Source: Pseudomonas sp. RIT-PI-r (GTDB lineage: Bacteria; Pseudomonadota; Gammaproteobacteria; Pseudomonadales; Pseudomonadaceae). From it: a stretch of 64,000 nt of DNA. The notes below the pieces were generated by a model that was not told where the DNA came from, made no database searches, and saw only the letters and a list, made by a program, of their open reading frames with translations. Shown here one piece after another: positions 37,226-46,120 of this stretch; the first letter of the stretch is position 1, and each line of letters starts with the position of its first letter. The position numbers and the translations under genes were made by a program. The stretch covers positions 107,293 through 171,292 of the forward strand of contig NZ_LIGE01000041.1 in NCBI RefSeq assembly GCF_001297015.1, in the 5' to 3' direction.

Positions 37226-38662
37226 TCAGCTCTCGCTGGCGACCCCGGTCTTGCGCCGCGGGATGCCCAGACGCTGACGGCGTTCCCACAGGCATTTGCG
37301 GCTGACGCCCAGTTTGCGCGCCAGTTCGGTCTCGGTCATGTGGTCCTGATGCTCAAGAACGAAGTGCTGGAAGTAGTCTTCCAGCGACAGGTCTTCGGTC
37401 GGCTCATGGCTGCTGTTGCTGGCGTTACCCGCCGTTTGTGGCGGCAGGCCGATGAACTCGTCGTCTTCCAGGTCGCTCAGCTCGATGTCGATGCCCAGCA
37501 GGTCGGCAGAGATCTCCGGGCTTTCGCTGAGAATCACCGCGCGCTCGACTGCGTTCTCCAGCTCACGCACGTTACCCGGCCAGGAATAGTGACGAATCGC
37601 CTGTTCGGCATCCGCGGCAAATTTCAGGTCGGTACGGTTGATGCGTGCGCTCTGGCGCGCGAGGAAGGCCGTGGCGATTTCGTTGACATCGGCACCGCGC
37701 TCGCGCAGCGCAGGCAGTTTCAGCGCGATCACGTGCAGGCGGTAATAAAGGTCTTCACGGAACTGGCCGATTTTCGCCAGGCTTTTCAAATCCCGGTGAG
37801 TCGCCGCGATCAGTCGTACATCGACCTTCTGCGACTGCACCGAACCGACCCGGCGAATCTCGCCTTCCTGCAACACGCGCAGCAGGCGGGCCTGGGCTTC
37901 CAGTGGCAGCTCACCGATTTCGTCGAGGAACAACGTGCCGCCGTCCGCCGCTTCGACCAGACCGGCGCGCCCGGCGCTGGCGCCAGTGAACGCGCCTTTT
38001 TCGTGGCCGAACAGTTCGGACTCGATCAGGCTTTCCGGGATGGCCGCGCAGTTCACCGAGATCATCGGTGCCTTGGCGCGTTTCGACAGGTTGTGCAGGG
38101 CGCGGGCTACCAGCTCTTTACCGGTGCCGGACTCGCCCTGGATCAACACATTGGAGTCGGTCGGCGCAACTTTGCGGATCTTGCTGTACAGATCCTGCAT
38201 CGGCGGGCAGGAACCTATGATGCCGATCTCTCCGTTGCTGTTGTCGACCGCGGATTTGCCGCTGCCGTTGGTCGTTTTCACGGCAACGGGCTCGCCGGCA
38301 GCAGGGGCCGATTGGCGGTCACGCAGGATCCGCGCGACAGCCTGAAGCATTTCATCGTGGTCGAAAGGCTTGGCGATGTAGTCCACCGCGCCCATCTTCA
38401 TCGAGTCGACTGCAGAACGCAGGCTGGCGTAACTGGTCATGATCAGCACTGGCGTGCCCTGGCCGAGCTTGATCAGCTCGGTGCCCGGCGCGCCCGGCAA
38501 ACGCAGATCGCTGACGATCAGATCGAACGTAGGAATGGTGAAGCGTTCTTGTGCTTCCTGCACTGAACCGGCTTCGCTGACCTGGTACTGGTTGCGTTCC
38601 AGCAGGCGGCGCAAGGCGGAGCGGATAATTGTTTCGTCTTCGACGATCAAAATGTGCGGCAT
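37226..38662 (-). CDS. cbrB: Response regulator CbrB (sigma-54 activator)
   Basis: 478 aa. Receiver domain with D10/E9 and phospho-acceptor Asp in LIVSDLRLPG (about 52). AAA+ domain with Walker A GESGTGKE and GAFTGA loop (EKGAFTGASAG). C-terminal Fis-type helix-turn-helix ending KLGVSRKCLWERRQRLG. It drives crcZ transcription and use of secondary carbon and nitrogen sources such as histidine and arginine. It sits 22 bases after cbrA. Confidence 0.95.
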   Translation of the reverse strand: MPHILIVEDETIIRSALRRLLERNQYQVSEAGSVQEAQERFTIPTFDLIVSDLRLPGAPGTELIKLGQGTPVLIMTSYASLRSAVDSMKMGAVDYIAKPFDHDEMLQAVARILRDRQSAPAAGEPVAVKTTNGSGKSAVDNSNGEIGIIGSCPPMQDLYSKIRKVAPTDSNVLIQGESGTGKELVARALHNLSKRAKAPMISVNCAAIPESLIESELFGHEKGAFTGASAGRAGLVEAADGGTLFLDEIGELPLEAQARLLRVLQEGEIRRVGSVQSQKVDVRLIAATHRDLKSLAKIGQFREDLYYRLHVIALKLPALRERGADVNEIATAFLARQSARINRTDLKFAADAEQAIRHYSWPGNVRELENAVERAVILSESPEISADLLGIDIELSDLEDDEFIGLPPQTAGNASNSSHEPTEDLSLEDYFQHFVLEHQDHMTETELARKLGVSRKCLWERRQRLGIPRRKTGVASES

Positions 38663-38684
38663 TGATTCGATACTCTCGACGGTC

Positions 38685-41633
38685 TCAGTTCACAGCGGAC
38701 GTCGCTTCGACATGACGCGGTAAGGTCACCCGGATACGGGTGCCGCGTTGGCTTTGTACATCAGCCGGGCTGTCGATGGTGATTTGTCCATAATGCTCTT
38801 CAACGATGGAATAGACCAGTGCAAGGCCCAGACCGGTGCCTTCGCCAGGATCCTTGGTGGTGAAGAAGGGTTCGAACAATCTATCCATGATGTTCTTCGG
38901 AATACCGCTGCCTTCGTCTTCGACGATCAGATCGACCGTGTGTTCGCCGGCTTCGCTCTTGACCCGTACCGCACTGTGCGGCGGCGAGGCGTCGCGGGCG
39001 TTGGAGAGCAGATTGATCAAGACCTGGGCGAGTCGCTGCGGGTCGCCTTCGACCCAGTGATCGGGGTCGCACAGGTTGTAGAACTGCACTTCGAAATTGC
39101 GTCGGTTCAGCGCCAGCAGCCCGATGGCGTCCTGTGCCACTTCCGCCAGACAAACGGGCTCGTCGCTGTGCTGATGGCTGCCGGCGTGGGCGAAACTCAT
39201 CAACGACTGGACGATGCGCGATATGCGTTTGGTCTGTTCGAGAATCTGCCCGCTGATTTCCGTCAGCTCGTCGTCTTCTTCGCGTTCCTCGCGCAGGTTC
39301 TGCGCCAGACAGGCGATGCCGGTGACCGGGTTGCCGATTTCGTGGGCCACACCCGCCGCGAGGCGACCGATGCTGGCCAGACGTTCGGAGTGCACCAGTT
39401 TGTCTTCGAGCATCTGCGTTTCGGTCAGATCCTCGACCAGCAACACCAAACCGCTGTTGCCCGGCGCCAACGGCTCATCGATAGCGGCTTTGTGCAGGTT
39501 CAGCCAGCGGGTCTGACCGTCGAGGGCCAGATGCTGTTTGTGCAAATGTTCGTCGGGCAGGTTGATGAAACCCTGGAGCAATTCTTTCCACGGCTCGCCA
39601 ATGGTGCTCAGGCGCGAACCGACCACGCGCTGCGCGGCGATCCCGGTGAGTTCTTCCATGGCCTTGTTCCACATCAGGATCTCTTGATCCTTGGCCAGCG
39701 AGCAGACGCCCATCGGCAGTTCCTGCAGGGTCTGGCGGTGGTAGCGGCGCAGGGCATCGAGTTCGGCGGCCAGACCGGTGAGGCGCGAGTGATAATCCTC
39801 GAGGCGGCTTTCGATGAAGTGAATGTCTTCGGTCACATAGTTTTCGCCGCCAGCCTTGTACGGCAGGAAGGTTTCAACCATGTCCTGCGCGACGCTCGGG
39901 CCCATCAGGCCGGAGAGGTTGGCTTCGATGCGGTCACGCAAACGGCGCAAGGCGTAAGGGCGGCGTTCGTCGAAGGGCAGGTAAAGGTCACGCAGCGCTT
40001 GTTCGACTTCTTTTTGCGCAGCCTTGGCGCCCAGCGGTTTCGCCAACTGTGTGGCGAATTCCTGCGGGGAGGCGGCGTGCAGTTCGCGGCGTTGCGGGCG
40101 ACGGACGTTGTCCACCGCGCAGGCCTCGGCGGCGCTGGCTTCTTCCGGACTGGCATTGGTGAACAGCGAGATCAGGGTGAACATCAGCACGTTGGCGGCG
40201 AGCGAGGCGATGGCCGCCATGTGCCAACTGGTGTCGTCGAGCACGTAAATCATGTTCAACAGCGGAATGTAGAAACCCTGCAGATTGCCGACCAGCGGCA
40301 GCAGCATGGTCACCACCCAGACCAGAATCCCCGCCAGCAGACCGGCAATGAAGCCACGACGGTTAGCAGTCGGCCAATACAATACCGACAACACGCCCGG
40401 CAGGAATTGCAGGGTCGCGACAAACGCGACGATGCCGAGGTTGGCCAGATCCTGCTCGGCGCCGAGCATCAGGTAGAAGCCGAAGCCGGCCATGATGATC
40501 GCGACGATCAGCGCCCGGCGGGTCCATTTCAGCCAGCGGTAGATATTGCCTTCAGCCGGCGGCTGATAGAGCGGCAGAACCAAGTGGTTCAGTGCCATCC
40601 CTGACAGCGCCAGGGTGGTGACTATGATCAGGCCGCTGGCCGCCGACAGACCGCCGACATAGGCGAGCAACGCCAGCGGTTTGCTGTTGGCGGCGATACC
40701 GATACCAAGGGTGAAATATTCCGGATTGGTCGTGGCACCGAGCTTCAGGCCGGCCCAGAGAATCAGCGGCACTGCCAGACTCATCAGCAGCAGGAACAGC
40801 GGTAAGCCCCAGCTCGCACTGACCAGCGAGCGCGGATTTAGGTTTTCGGTAAAGGTCATGTGATACATGTGCGGCATCACGATCGCCGAGGCGAAGAACA
40901 CCAGCAGCAGTGTCCGCCAAGGGCCTTCCTGCAATGGTGTGTGCAGGGCGGCGAGGGCGGTCTGGTTTTGCAGCAGCCACAGTTCAAGCTGTTGCGGGCC
41001 GTCGAACACACCGTACAGCGCATACAGGCCGACGCCGCCGAGGGCGATCAGTTTGATCACCGATTCGAAGGCAATCGCGAACACCAGGCCTTCGTGTTTC
41101 TCGCGGGTAGCGATGTGGCGTGAGCCGAAAAAAATCGTGAACAGAATGATCAGCGCGCAGAACGCCAATGCCACGCGGCTCTGAATCGGCTCGCCAGTCA
41201 GAATGCCAATGGAGTCGGCCACCGCCTGAATCTGCAACGCCAGCAAGGGCAGTACACCGATCAGCATGAAAATCGTTGTCAGTGCACCGGCCCAGGTACT
41301 GCGAAAACGGAACGCGAACAGATCGGCCAGCGACGACAGTTGATAGGTGCGGGTAATTTTCAGGATCGGATAGAGCAACACCGGCGCCAGCAGAAACGCG
41401 CCGGACACGCCGAGGTAGCTGGACAGAAAGCCATAACCGTACTGATACGCGAGGCCGACCGTGCCGTAGAACGCCCAGGCACTGGCGTAAACCCCCAGCG
41501 ACAAGGTGTAGGTCAACGGGTGGCGAATGATTGCCCGCGGGATCATGCCCCGTTCGCTGATCCAGGCAACGCCGAACAGCACCGCCAGGTACGCGGCGCT
41601 GATCAGGATCATCTGGGTCAGGCTAAAGCTCAT
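38685..41633 (-). CDS. cbrA: Hybrid transporter/sensor histidine kinase CbrA
   Basis: 982 aa from the ATG at 41633 (MSFSLTQM). The first ~500 residues form a sodium/solute symporter (SSS) module with about 13 membrane helices. Then come a STAC linker region (about 530-640), PAS, HisKA with GRLAAGVAHEIGNP and an ATPase domain (EDEGSGIP, GTGLGLAL). In P. putida CbrA transports and senses histidine; here the ligand is unproven. The 5' end overlaps cbrX by 11 bases. Confidence 0.95.
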   Translation of the reverse strand: MSFSLTQMILISAAYLAVLFGVAWISERGMIPRAIIRHPLTYTLSLGVYASAWAFYGTVGLAYQYGYGFLSSYLGVSGAFLLAPVLLYPILKITRTYQLSSLADLFAFRFRSTWAGALTTIFMLIGVLPLLALQIQAVADSIGILTGEPIQSRVALAFCALIILFTIFFGSRHIATREKHEGLVFAIAFESVIKLIALGGVGLYALYGVFDGPQQLELWLLQNQTALAALHTPLQEGPWRTLLLVFFASAIVMPHMYHMTFTENLNPRSLVSASWGLPLFLLLMSLAVPLILWAGLKLGATTNPEYFTLGIGIAANSKPLALLAYVGGLSAASGLIIVTTLALSGMALNHLVLPLYQPPAEGNIYRWLKWTRRALIVAIIMAGFGFYLMLGAEQDLANLGIVAFVATLQFLPGVLSVLYWPTANRRGFIAGLLAGILVWVVTMLLPLVGNLQGFYIPLLNMIYVLDDTSWHMAAIASLAANVLMFTLISLFTNASPEEASAAEACAVDNVRRPQRRELHAASPQEFATQLAKPLGAKAAQKEVEQALRDLYLPFDERRPYALRRLRDRIEANLSGLMGPSVAQDMVETFLPYKAGGENYVTEDIHFIESRLEDYHSRLTGLAAELDALRRYHRQTLQELPMGVCSLAKDQEILMWNKAMEELTGIAAQRVVGSRLSTIGEPWKELLQGFINLPDEHLHKQHLALDGQTRWLNLHKAAIDEPLAPGNSGLVLLVEDLTETQMLEDKLVHSERLASIGRLAAGVAHEIGNPVTGIACLAQNLREEREEDDELTEISGQILEQTKRISRIVQSLMSFAHAGSHQHSDEPVCLAEVAQDAIGLLALNRRNFEVQFYNLCDPDHWVEGDPQRLAQVLINLLSNARDASPPHSAVRVKSEAGEHTVDLIVEDEGSGIPKNIMDRLFEPFFTTKDPGEGTGLGLALVYSIVEEHYGQITIDSPADVQSQRGTRIRVTLPRHVEATSAVN

Positions 41634-41799
41634 CGGCATCTTTTTGGCTCTGCAGGATGAAGGTCACGACAATCAGGATCAGCCAAAGCAGATAGGGGCG
41701 ATACCAGGCGCCCGTAGCGTCGATCCACCAATCCATGATGGCGGGGGAAAACAGATAGATCCCCACGACTAAAAGCAGGACCAAGCGATAGATGTACAT
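41623..41799 (-). CDS. cbrX: Small membrane protein CbrX, overlapping cbrA
   Basis: 58 aa, MYIYRLVLLLVVGIYLFSP, with two hydrophobic segments (about 5-22 and 35-52). The ATG at 41799 has GAGGCCGGG upstream, and the TAG lies 11 bases inside the cbrA coding region. Position and size match cbrX of P. putida, which is expressed with and translationally coupled to cbrA. Function unknown. Confidence 0.85.
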   Translation of the reverse strand: MYIYRLVLLLVVGIYLFSPAIMDWWIDATGAWYRPYLLWLILIVVTFILQSQKDADEL

Positions 41800-41876
41800 C
41801 CCGGCCTCTCTTTTTTATGCGCGTGCCCGAAAACGTGCGGCGATGGTAACGGATGGGCGCGCGACTGCAAGTGTCG

Positions 41877-42773
41877 TCATAGCAGTTGCGCCTCGGGCAG
41901 GGTCAGTGTGCGCGGTATCTTCGTCGCATCCCAATGCTTGCTGCCCCAACTGAGCAGTTCTTGCGGCGAGGCGTGCGCCAGTTCGGCACCGGGGTTTTGC
42001 CCCAGGGCGCGCAGGGCTCGCAGCAACAACGGCGTGGCTTGATCAGCCTGCAGCGGTGGCGAACGGTAGGTCTTGCCGAGCTTGTTACCGTCCGGTTGGG
42101 TAATCAGCGGTAGGTGCAGATAACGCGGTTGGCGCAGGCCGAGCAGTTCTTGCAGATACAGCTGACGCGGAGTCGAGTCGAGCAGATCGGCGCCGCGCAC
42201 AATGTCGGTGATGCCTTGCCACGCATCATCGAGCACCACGGCCAGTTGATAGGCGTAGAGCCCGTCGCGCCGGCGGATGACGAAATCGCCGACATCGCGC
42301 CCCAGATGCTGGCGGTATTCACCCTGCACGCGGTCGATGAAGTGGTATTCCAGTTCCGGCACGCGCAGGCGGATGGCGGCGTCTTGCTGGTCGTGGCCGA
42401 GATTGCGGCACAGGCCCGGATAAATGCCGTTGTACGCTTCGAGCTGTTTGCGCGAGCAGGTGCAGGCGTACGCGAGACCGTGATTGAACAGGCTGTTGAG
42501 AACGTCGGCGTAGGCGTCGTGCCGATCGCTCTGACGCACCATGTCGCCGTCCCATTCGAAGCCATAGCTTTCCAGCGCCTTGAGGATTGCCGCTTGCGCA
42601 CCGGGCTCTTCACGGGGCGGATCGAGATCTTCCATGCGCACCAGCCAGCGACCGCCGACCGAGCGCGCGTCGAGGTAGGAGGCGAGGGCGGCAACCAGCG
42701 AACCGAAGTGCAGGTGGCCACTGGGGGTTGGGGCGAAGCGGCCGATGTAGGCGGGGGGTGTTTTGGCAGTCAT
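41877..42773 (-). CDS. gluQRS: Glutamyl-Q tRNA(Asp) synthetase
   Basis: 298 aa; attaches glutamate to the queuosine of tRNA(Asp). It resembles the catalytic half of GluRS without an anticodon domain. HIGH-type motif PTPSGHLHFG (about 16-25), zinc-binding CTCSRKQLEAYNGIYPGLC, and KMSKS-like NKLGKTY near 242. In pseudomonads it is normally next to dksA, as here. Confidence 0.93.
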   Translation of the reverse strand: MTAKTPPAYIGRFAPTPSGHLHFGSLVAALASYLDARSVGGRWLVRMEDLDPPREEPGAQAAILKALESYGFEWDGDMVRQSDRHDAYADVLNSLFNHGLAYACTCSRKQLEAYNGIYPGLCRNLGHDQQDAAIRLRVPELEYHFIDRVQGEYRQHLGRDVGDFVIRRRDGLYAYQLAVVLDDAWQGITDIVRGADLLDSTPRQLYLQELLGLRQPRYLHLPLITQPDGNKLGKTYRSPPLQADQATPLLLRALRALGQNPGAELAHASPQELLSWGSKHWDATKIPRTLTLPEAQLL

Positions 42774-42812
42774 GAAGACGAAACTACTTTTCAGGCTATA
42801 CGCAGGTCAACT

Positions 42813-42902
42813 TGTAGGAGTGAGCCAGCTCGCGATAACGGTGTGACATTCAACACCGATATTGACTGACCCACCGCTATCGCGAGCAGGCTCACTCCTA
42901 CA
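42813..42902. repeat. REP palindrome pair, family A
   Basis: TGTAGGAGTGAGCCAGCTCG (one base off the usual CCTGCTCG) on the left and GCAGGCTCACTCCTACA on the right. Directly after it (42903-42927) lies a run of AAAGGC/AAAAGGC units, four copies. Confidence 0.88.
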
Positions 42903-42932
42903 AAAGGCAAAGGCAAAGGCAAAAGGCAGAAA

Positions 42933-42964
42933 CAAAAACGGAGCGTTCGCACGCTCCGTTTTTC
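42933..42964 (-). terminator. Bidirectional terminator of dksA
   Basis: AAACGGAGCG / CGCTCCGTTT stem with A-run on one side and T-run on the other, 14 bases after the dksA stop. Confidence 0.88.
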
Positions 42965-42977
42965 GTTCAGGTCGAGA

Positions 42978-43421
42978 TTACTTGCCGACCTGCTTTTCCT
43001 TGATCTCAGCCAGGTTCTTGCAGTCGACGCACATGTCGGCGGTAGGACGGGCTTCAAGGCGCTTGACGCCGATCTCGATGCCGCACGAATCGCACCAGCC
43101 GTATTCGCCGTCTTCGATCAGTTGCAGTGTCTTGTCGATCTTCTTGATCAGCTTGCGCTCGCGATCACGGGCACGCAGTTCAAGGGCGAACTCTTCTTCC
43201 TGACTGGCACGGTCGGCCGGGTCGGGAAAGTTGGCCGCTTCGTCCTTCATGTGATCAACAGTTCGGTCGACTTCCTGCATCAAGTCCAGTTTCCACTTGG
43301 TCAGGATCTTGGTGAAGTGCGCGCGCATGGGTTTGCCCATGTACTCTTCGTCTTTGGCCTGAACGTAAGGTTCGAAGCCACTGATCGCCGTTTGCTGCTG
43401 TTGCTTTGCTTGGGTGGGCAT
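42978..43421 (-). CDS. dksA: RNA polymerase-binding transcription factor DksA
   Basis: 147 aa; works with ppGpp to repress stable-RNA promoters and activate amino-acid genes. The N-terminal coiled coil has the acidic tip residues in DEAANFPDPADRA (about 72-84). A zinc finger follows, CDSCG...CVDCK (about 113-137). The 333-base gap upstream (43422-43755) shows no gene or clear promoter. Confidence 0.96.
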   Translation of the reverse strand: MPTQAKQQQQTAISGFEPYVQAKDEEYMGKPMRAHFTKILTKWKLDLMQEVDRTVDHMKDEAANFPDPADRASQEEEFALELRARDRERKLIKKIDKTLQLIEDGEYGWCDSCGIEIGVKRLEARPTADMCVDCKNLAEIKEKQVGK

Positions 43422-43755
43422 GAAATGGACCGCCTCTACTCTTGTAATCCATTGCGCAGGATTGCTCCATCACCGACACCTGCCGGCCCTGCGGCTGCAA
43501 GCGGGCGAACTTACCAGATCAAATCGGCCTGCGCTACTCCCGGATGTCGAGGCCCCGGCGGGTGGCGCTTGCAAATGTTTGGCAAGCCGTGTCTGGTGGT
43601 GTTGAAGACCTGTTCAATCACTGATTTTAGTCAATCCTGGAGCGTACGCTCATATCGTTACAGTCCAGCGTTCTCGAGGCTGTGACCGCTACGGGTTCTC
43701 GCTCGTTCCGGCAGATGGGTAGAATCGTCTCTTTTTCCCTGCCGAAGGAAAACCA
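43422..43755. other. Gap between dksA and the aminotransferase gene
   Basis: A 334-base divergent region. I found no open frame with a usable start, no REP and no strong sigma-70 or sigma-54 pair. GAAGGAAAACC sits just before the aminotransferase ATG as its ribosome site. Confidence 0.7.
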
Positions 43756-44928
43756 ATGGCTCAGCCTTACAGTGCGCGCAGTCGTGCGATCGAACCGTTC
43801 CATGTGATGGCGCTGCTGGCGCGAGCCAATGAATTACAGGCTGAAGGCCACGACGTGATCCATCTGGAAATCGGCGAGCCGGACTTCACTACGGCCGAGC
43901 CGATCATCCGTGCCGGGCAAGCGGCGCTGACGGCAGGCAAGACCCGTTACACCGCTGCGCGCGGCATTCCTGAACTGCGTGAGGCGATTGCCGGGTTTTA
44001 TCAATCGCGTTACGGCCTAGACATTGATCCACGACGGATTCTGATCACTCCGGGCGGTTCCGGTGCGCTGTTGCTGGCCAGTGCGTTGCTGGTCGATCCC
44101 GGGAAACACTGGCTCTTGGCGGATCCCGGTTATCCGTGCAACCGCCATTTCCTGCGTTTGGTCGAAGGCGCAGCGCAGCTTGTCCCTGTAGGGCCGGACG
44201 TGCGTTATCAACTGACCCCGGATCTGGTCGAGCGTCATTGGGATCACGATAGCGTCGGTGCACTGGTCGCCTCGCCGGCCAACCCGACCGGCACGATTCT
44301 GACTCGCGATGAGCTGGCCGGGTTATCTACAGCCATCAAGGCCAGACACGGCCATCTGGTGGTGGACGAGATCTATCACGGTCTGACGTACGGCACCGAT
44401 GCTGCCAGCGTGCTGGAAGTCGATGACAGTGCGTTTGTGTTGAACAGCTTTTCCAAGTATTTCGGCATGACCGGTTGGCGCCTCGGCTGGCTGGTGGCGC
44501 CGGAGGCGGCGGTCAGTGAGCTGGAAAAGCTGGCGCAGAATCTCTACATCAGTGCGCCGAGCATGGCGCAACACGCGGCGCTGGCCTGTTTTGAACCCGA
44601 TACCATCGCCATTCTGGAAGAGCGCCGCGCCGAATTCGGTCGTCGTCGCGATTTCCTCCTGCCGGCGTTGCGCGAGTTGGGATTCAACATTGCCGTGGAG
44701 CCTGAGGGCGCGTTCTATTTGTACGCCGATATCAGCCAGTTCGGCGGTGATGCCTTCGCGTTCTGCCGTCATTTCCTCGAAACCGAACATGTCGCGTTCA
44801 CGCCGGGACTGGACTTCGGTCGCTATCAGGCCAGTCACCATGTGCGTTTTGCCTACACGCAAAATCTCCCTCGCTTACAGGAAGCGGTGGAACGCATCGC
44901 GCGTGGCTTGAAGAGTTGGCAAGGCTGA
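43756..44928 (+). CDS. PLP-dependent aminotransferase (class I/II)
   Basis: 390 aa fold-type I aminotransferase. PLP-binding Lys in NSFSKYFGMTGWRLGW (about 233-248), the Asp/Tyr pair in VVDEIYHGL and the ASPANPTG phosphate-side motif. C-terminal Arg in HHVRFAYTQ binds the substrate carboxylate. Substrate not readable from sequence; related pseudomonad genes are annotated as aspartate/alanine-type. Overlaps sfsA by one base. Confidence 0.85.
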   Translation: MAQPYSARSRAIEPFHVMALLARANELQAEGHDVIHLEIGEPDFTTAEPIIRAGQAALTAGKTRYTAARGIPELREAIAGFYQSRYGLDIDPRRILITPGGSGALLLASALLVDPGKHWLLADPGYPCNRHFLRLVEGAAQLVPVGPDVRYQLTPDLVERHWDHDSVGALVASPANPTGTILTRDELAGLSTAIKARHGHLVVDEIYHGLTYGTDAASVLEVDDSAFVLNSFSKYFGMTGWRLGWLVAPEAAVSELEKLAQNLYISAPSMAQHAALACFEPDTIAILEERRAEFGRRRDFLLPALRELGFNIAVEPEGAFYLYADISQFGGDAFAFCRHFLETEHVAFTPGLDFGRYQASHHVRFAYTQNLPRLQEAVERIARGLKSWQG

Positions 44929-45641
44929 TGCGCTTTTATCCGGAACTTGAAGAAGCGCGGCTGATCCGTCGCTACAAGCGTTTTCTCGCCGATATCGAAA
45001 CCGTTAGCGGCGAGTTGCTGACCATTCACTGCCCGAACACCGGTTCGATGCTCAATTGTCAGGTCGAGGGCGGGCAGGTCTGGTTCAGCCGCTCCAATGA
45101 CCCGAAACGCAAATTGCCCGGCACTTGGGAAATCGGCGAAACCCCGCAGGGCCGCTTGTTTTGCGTAAACACCGGGCGCGCCAACGGGCTGGTCGAAGAA
45201 GCCTTGCAGGCGGGCGCGATCACCGAGTTGAACGGTTTCACTGCGTTGAAACGCGAAGTGGCGTACGGCCAGGAAAAAAGCCGCATCGATTTTCGCCTCG
45301 AATACCCGAGCGGCCCGGCTTACGTCGAGGTGAAAAGCGTCACCTTGGGCTTCGATGGCACGGCGGTGGCGGCGTTTCCTGATGCCGTGACCCAGCGTGG
45401 CGCCAAGCACCTGCGCGAATTAGCGCATCTGGCGCGGGACGGCATTCGCGCGGTGCAGTTGTACTGCGTGAATCTGACCGGGATCGAAGCGGTGCGTCCT
45501 GCCGAAGAAATTGATTCGGCTTATGCCCAGGCGCTGCGCGAAGCGGTGGCATGTGGTGTTGAAGTGCTGGCGTACGGCGTTCGCTTGAACCACGAAGAAA
45601 TGGTCATCGATCGCCGTCTCGATGTATTGCTCAACGGTTAA
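44928..45641 (+). CDS. sfsA: SfsA family DNA-binding/nuclease-like protein
   Basis: 237 aa, SfsA (sugar fermentation stimulation). Start at ATG 44928, sharing the TGATG with the preceding stop. Family motifs: HCPNTGSMLNC, EKSRIDFRLEYPSGPAYVEVKS in two parts, and QRGAKHLRELAHL. The latter resemble a nuclease fold (D...EVK). Function in Pseudomonas unclear. Its end overlaps the Rieske gene on the other strand by four bases. Confidence 0.9.
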   Translation: MRFYPELEEARLIRRYKRFLADIETVSGELLTIHCPNTGSMLNCQVEGGQVWFSRSNDPKRKLPGTWEIGETPQGRLFCVNTGRANGLVEEALQAGAITELNGFTALKREVAYGQEKSRIDFRLEYPSGPAYVEVKSVTLGFDGTAVAAFPDAVTQRGAKHLRELAHLARDGIRAVQLYCVNLTGIEAVRPAEEIDSAYAQALREAVACGVEVLAYGVRLNHEEMVIDRRLDVLLNG

Positions 45642-45955
45642 ACATCGATCCACAGGCCTTGCGCGTCTTCGCGGCAAGGGATGGCGGTGAGTGCTTGCCC
45701 GGCGCAGGGCCCGGCCACGCATTCACCGTCCTCGATGAGAAACAGTGCGCCGTGGGTGGCGCACTGGATCAGGCTGTTGCTCGGGTCGAGAAACTGGTCG
45801 GGGTGCCATTCCAGCCCGACGCCACGGTGCGGGCAGCGATTCAGATAAACGTAGGCCTGGCCGCTGCGGCGCACGGCAAAGAGCTTTTTTCCGTCGACTT
45901 CAAACCCACGGCTGGCGGCTTCGGCGAGCTCGGCGCCCGCGCAGAGAAACTTCAT
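45638..45955 (-). CDS. Rieske [2Fe-2S] protein
   Basis: 105 aa with the Rieske ligands CPHRG (C42, H44) and CATHGALF (C-X2-H, about 65-68). No membrane segment is present, so it is a soluble ferredoxin-like Rieske protein, perhaps an electron carrier for an oxygenase. It is convergent with sfsA and divergent from phuT, and shares the Fur-box region at 46005-46023. Confidence 0.85.
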   Translation of the reverse strand: MKFLCAGAELAEAASRGFEVDGKKLFAVRRSGQAYVYLNRCPHRGVGLEWHPDQFLDPSNSLIQCATHGALFLIEDGECVAGPCAGQALTAIPCREDAQGLWIDV

Positions 45956-46004
45956 GACTATCCTCTACTGTCCGCTCGTGTCTGGATATGTCCGAGCTTG
46001 ACGT

Positions 46005-46023
46005 TTAAATGCAAACAATTATC
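46005..46023. promoter_or_regulatory. Putative Fur box between Rieske gene and phuT
   Basis: The sequence agrees with 12 of 19 positions of the GATAATGATAATCATTATC consensus, with the right half ATTATC exact. It lies about 100 bases before phuT and 50 bases before the Rieske gene start. Confidence 0.5.
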
Positions 46024-46120
46024 AAATGGCGGCCTTCGTCCGCAGGGCGGCTGGCAGGGTCGAGGATACTTGGCCTGTTATCCGGATGCCCGGGAAAAAC
46101 GTCTTTCAAGGAAGCTGTGT

